Assembly: GCA_903864455.1 (NCBI GenBank)
Contig: CAIPFW010000162.1
Location: 1 to 7,211 of the forward strand
Reading direction: 5' to 3'
Source: an uncultured Anaplasmataceae bacterium
GTDB lineage: Bacteria; Pseudomonadota; Alphaproteobacteria; Rickettsiales; CAIPFW01
Length of the DNA stretch: 7,211 nt
Positions 6,270 through 7,211 of the stretch are shown here, one piece after another (the first letter of the stretch is position 1; each line of letters starts with the position of its first letter). The notes beneath the pieces are model-generated. The model made no database searches. It was not told the DNA's origin and was given only the letters and a program-made list of their open reading frames with translations. Both the position numbers and the translations under genes were made by a program.

Positions 6270-6342
6270 GGGTCTATAGCTCAGCGGTTAGAGCAGGAGA
6301 CTCATAATCTCTTGGTCGCAGGTTCGATCCCTGCTAGGCCCA
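6270..6342 (+). tRNA. tRNA with CAU anticodon, probably tRNA-Ile2 (lysidine-modified)
   Basis: A complete 73-nt cloverleaf is visible. The acceptor stem is GGGTCTA/TAGGCCC with one T-G wobble. The D-arm is GCTC/GAGC, the anticodon stem GGAGA/TCTCT, and the loop CTCATAA places CAT at 6303-6305. The variable loop is TGGTC, the T-arm GCAGG/CCTGC with loop TTCGATC, and the discriminator is A. CCA is not encoded (TTT follows), so a CCA-adding enzyme is needed. The body (AGCTCAG-GGTTAGAGCAGG-GACTCATAATC-CTTGGTCGC) is much closer to E. coli tRNA-Ile2 than to elongator tRNA-Met. I therefore predict that TilS converts C34 to lysidine so that it reads AUA, but elongator Met is not excluded. It is not an initiator: the first acceptor pair is matched. 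Confidence 0.93.
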
Positions 6343-6374
6343 TTTTTCAATTTAATTATTACAATTTTAAATTA

Positions 6375-7178
6375 ATGATGAAAAAAGTTCTCATAATTTC
6401 AGGATTCGGAATTAATTGCGAAAGTGAAACAAAAAATGCATTTGATTCAGTAGGTGCAAGCTCAGAAATTATTCATATCAATTCAATTTTCGACAATCCA
6501 AATTTACTCGATGATGCAGATATTATAGTATTTCCTGGGGGTTTTTCTTATGGAGACAATCTTGGCTCTGGTTTTGCATTGGCGTCACTAATCAAGATTT
6601 CTTTGAAAGACAAGCTTAATGAATTGATAGAAATGGGTAAAATTTTCATTGGGATTTGCAATGGCTGTCAAATATTAGTAAAACTTGGTTTGTTTAACCA
6701 TAAAGATGAAAAAATCACTATCACAAATAATAAAAACAATATCGGGTATAGATGCATGTGGAAAGAATGTGAAGCTCAAAATACTTGGCATTTCGAAGAT
6801 ATAAGACAAATTCGACTTCCAGTTGCTCATGGTGAGGGTTGTTTTATAGATTTGAATAAAAATAGCAAAACTATAGACGACCTAAATCGATTGAATAATA
6901 ATGGCCTAGTGAATGATAATTGCAAAATTATCTTAAAGTATGCAAATGGGCAAAATCATAACGGTTCTGATTATGATATAGCTGGAATTTCTAATAAAAA
7001 AGGCAACGTGATAGCTATCATGCCTCATCCTGAAAGAGCGATCTGCTTTGATGAAAATGAAAAAAACGCACAAAAAATGAAAAGTAATTTTTCTGCAAAC
7101 AGAGGTGATGATATCTCGCTGTATAAAAAGTTTTTTCATAATTTGGTAAGATTTTCATCTTTTGCGAATTCACAATAA
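6375..7178 (+). CDS. purQ: Phosphoribosylformylglycinamidine synthase, glutaminase subunit
   Basis: PurQ is the glutaminase subunit of FGAM synthase. It releases ammonia from glutamine for PurL, which amidates FGAR in de novo purine synthesis. It is a class I amidotransferase of 267 residues, the longer form rather than the ~225-residue one. Seen are the start block ISGFGINCESET (8-19), FPGGFSYGDNLGSG (53-66), the nucleophile elbow GICNGCQIL with C95, PVAHGEG (149-155) and the catalytic His-Glu in MPHPERA (H218, E220). The frame is open upstream through the tRNA, but protein homology begins only at MMKKVLIISGFG, so the start is ATG 6375 or 6378. No Shine-Dalgarno sequence precedes it; the start lies 32 nt after the tRNA. 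The last codon and stop (SQ, TAA at 7176-7178) overlap the IS-end repeat beginning at 7174. PurL and PurS are not in the window. Confidence 0.95.
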   Translation: MMKKVLIISGFGINCESETKNAFDSVGASSEIIHINSIFDNPNLLDDADIIVFPGGFSYGDNLGSGFALASLIKISLKDKLNELIEMGKIFIGICNGCQILVKLGLFNHKDEKITITNNKNNIGYRCMWKECEAQNTWHFEDIRQIRLPVAHGEGCFIDLNKNSKTIDDLNRLNNNGLVNDNCKIILKYANGQNHNGSDYDIAGISNKKGNVIAIMPHPERAICFDENEKNAQKMKSNFSANRGDDISLYKKFFHNLVRFSSFANSQ

Positions 7179-7211
7179 ACCCATTGCATTTTCTTAAATT
7201 TCTTGATAAAT
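7174..7211 (+). mobile_element. Insertion-sequence left end, copy 3, running off the window
   Basis: Thirty-eight bases are the exact reverse complement of 4479-4516: the 18-bp terminal sequence AATAAACCCATTGCATTT, then the spacer and the first arm of the palindrome. By analogy with the degraded copy, a transposase reading on the plus strand should begin about 30 nt beyond the window end. The element's edge supplies the stop codon of purQ. Confidence 0.7.

Noticed and set aside
6255..6374. An extension of the purQ frame upstream, starting at 6255
   Set aside because: It runs straight through the tRNA gene; PurQ homology starts only at MMKKVLIISGFG, so 6375 (or 6378) is the start.
1..7211. 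An undescribed defence, toxin-antitoxin or biosynthetic system
   Set aside because: Every intact gene belongs to a known metabolic, transport or membrane family; the unexplained DNA is short and looks decayed.

Overview
The window is very AT-rich bacterial DNA carrying tightly packed, partly overlapping genes. The gene set (amino-acid uptake plus argG/argH, a long-form purQ, a Bax inhibitor-1 homologue, a VanX-type dipeptidase), the low GC, the insertion-sequence debris and a tRNA gene without an encoded CCA all fit an obligately host-associated alphaproteobacterium of Rickettsiales type. That placement is inference; no marker gene here fixes it.

Region 1 (1-4178, + strand) is one operon whose promoter lies upstream of the window. 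It holds the C-terminal part of a periplasmic amino-acid-binding protein, a polar-amino-acid permease, its ATPase, argG and argH. Four of the five genes overlap a neighbour by 13-14 nt and the widest gap is 20 nt. ArgG and ArgH together turn citrulline plus aspartate into arginine plus fumarate, so the transporter may supply citrulline (or arginine) from the host. ArgH stops about 40-50 residues early, and a recognisable C-terminal tail remnant follows its stop codon in the same frame.

Region 2 (4179-4516) has no intact gene. It contains the argH tail remnant, about 115 nt of unassigned sequence, and the left end of a degraded insertion sequence on the minus strand. That end has an 18-bp repeat, a 36-bp perfect palindrome and the first 26 codons of an IS5-type (HTH/DDE) transposase. 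A 38-bp copy of the same IS end recurs, inverted, at 7174-7211, where the window stops. The 2.66 kb between (4517-7173) is therefore bracketed by two outward-facing copies of one mobile element.

Region 3 (4517-7178) holds a cytoplasmic VanX/DdpX-type D-Ala-D-Ala dipeptidase with its own sigma70-like promoter, then a convergent seven-TM Bax inhibitor-1 family protein on the minus strand. Divergent from that is a CAU-anticodon tRNA, most like tRNA-Ile2, followed 32 nt later by purQ (glutaminase subunit of FGAM synthase). purQ has no visible ribosome-binding site and ends on a stop codon lying inside the repeat.

No undescribed defence or biosynthetic system is evident. The notable points are the eroded argH, the paired IS ends, and the linkage of transport to the last two arginine-biosynthesis steps.
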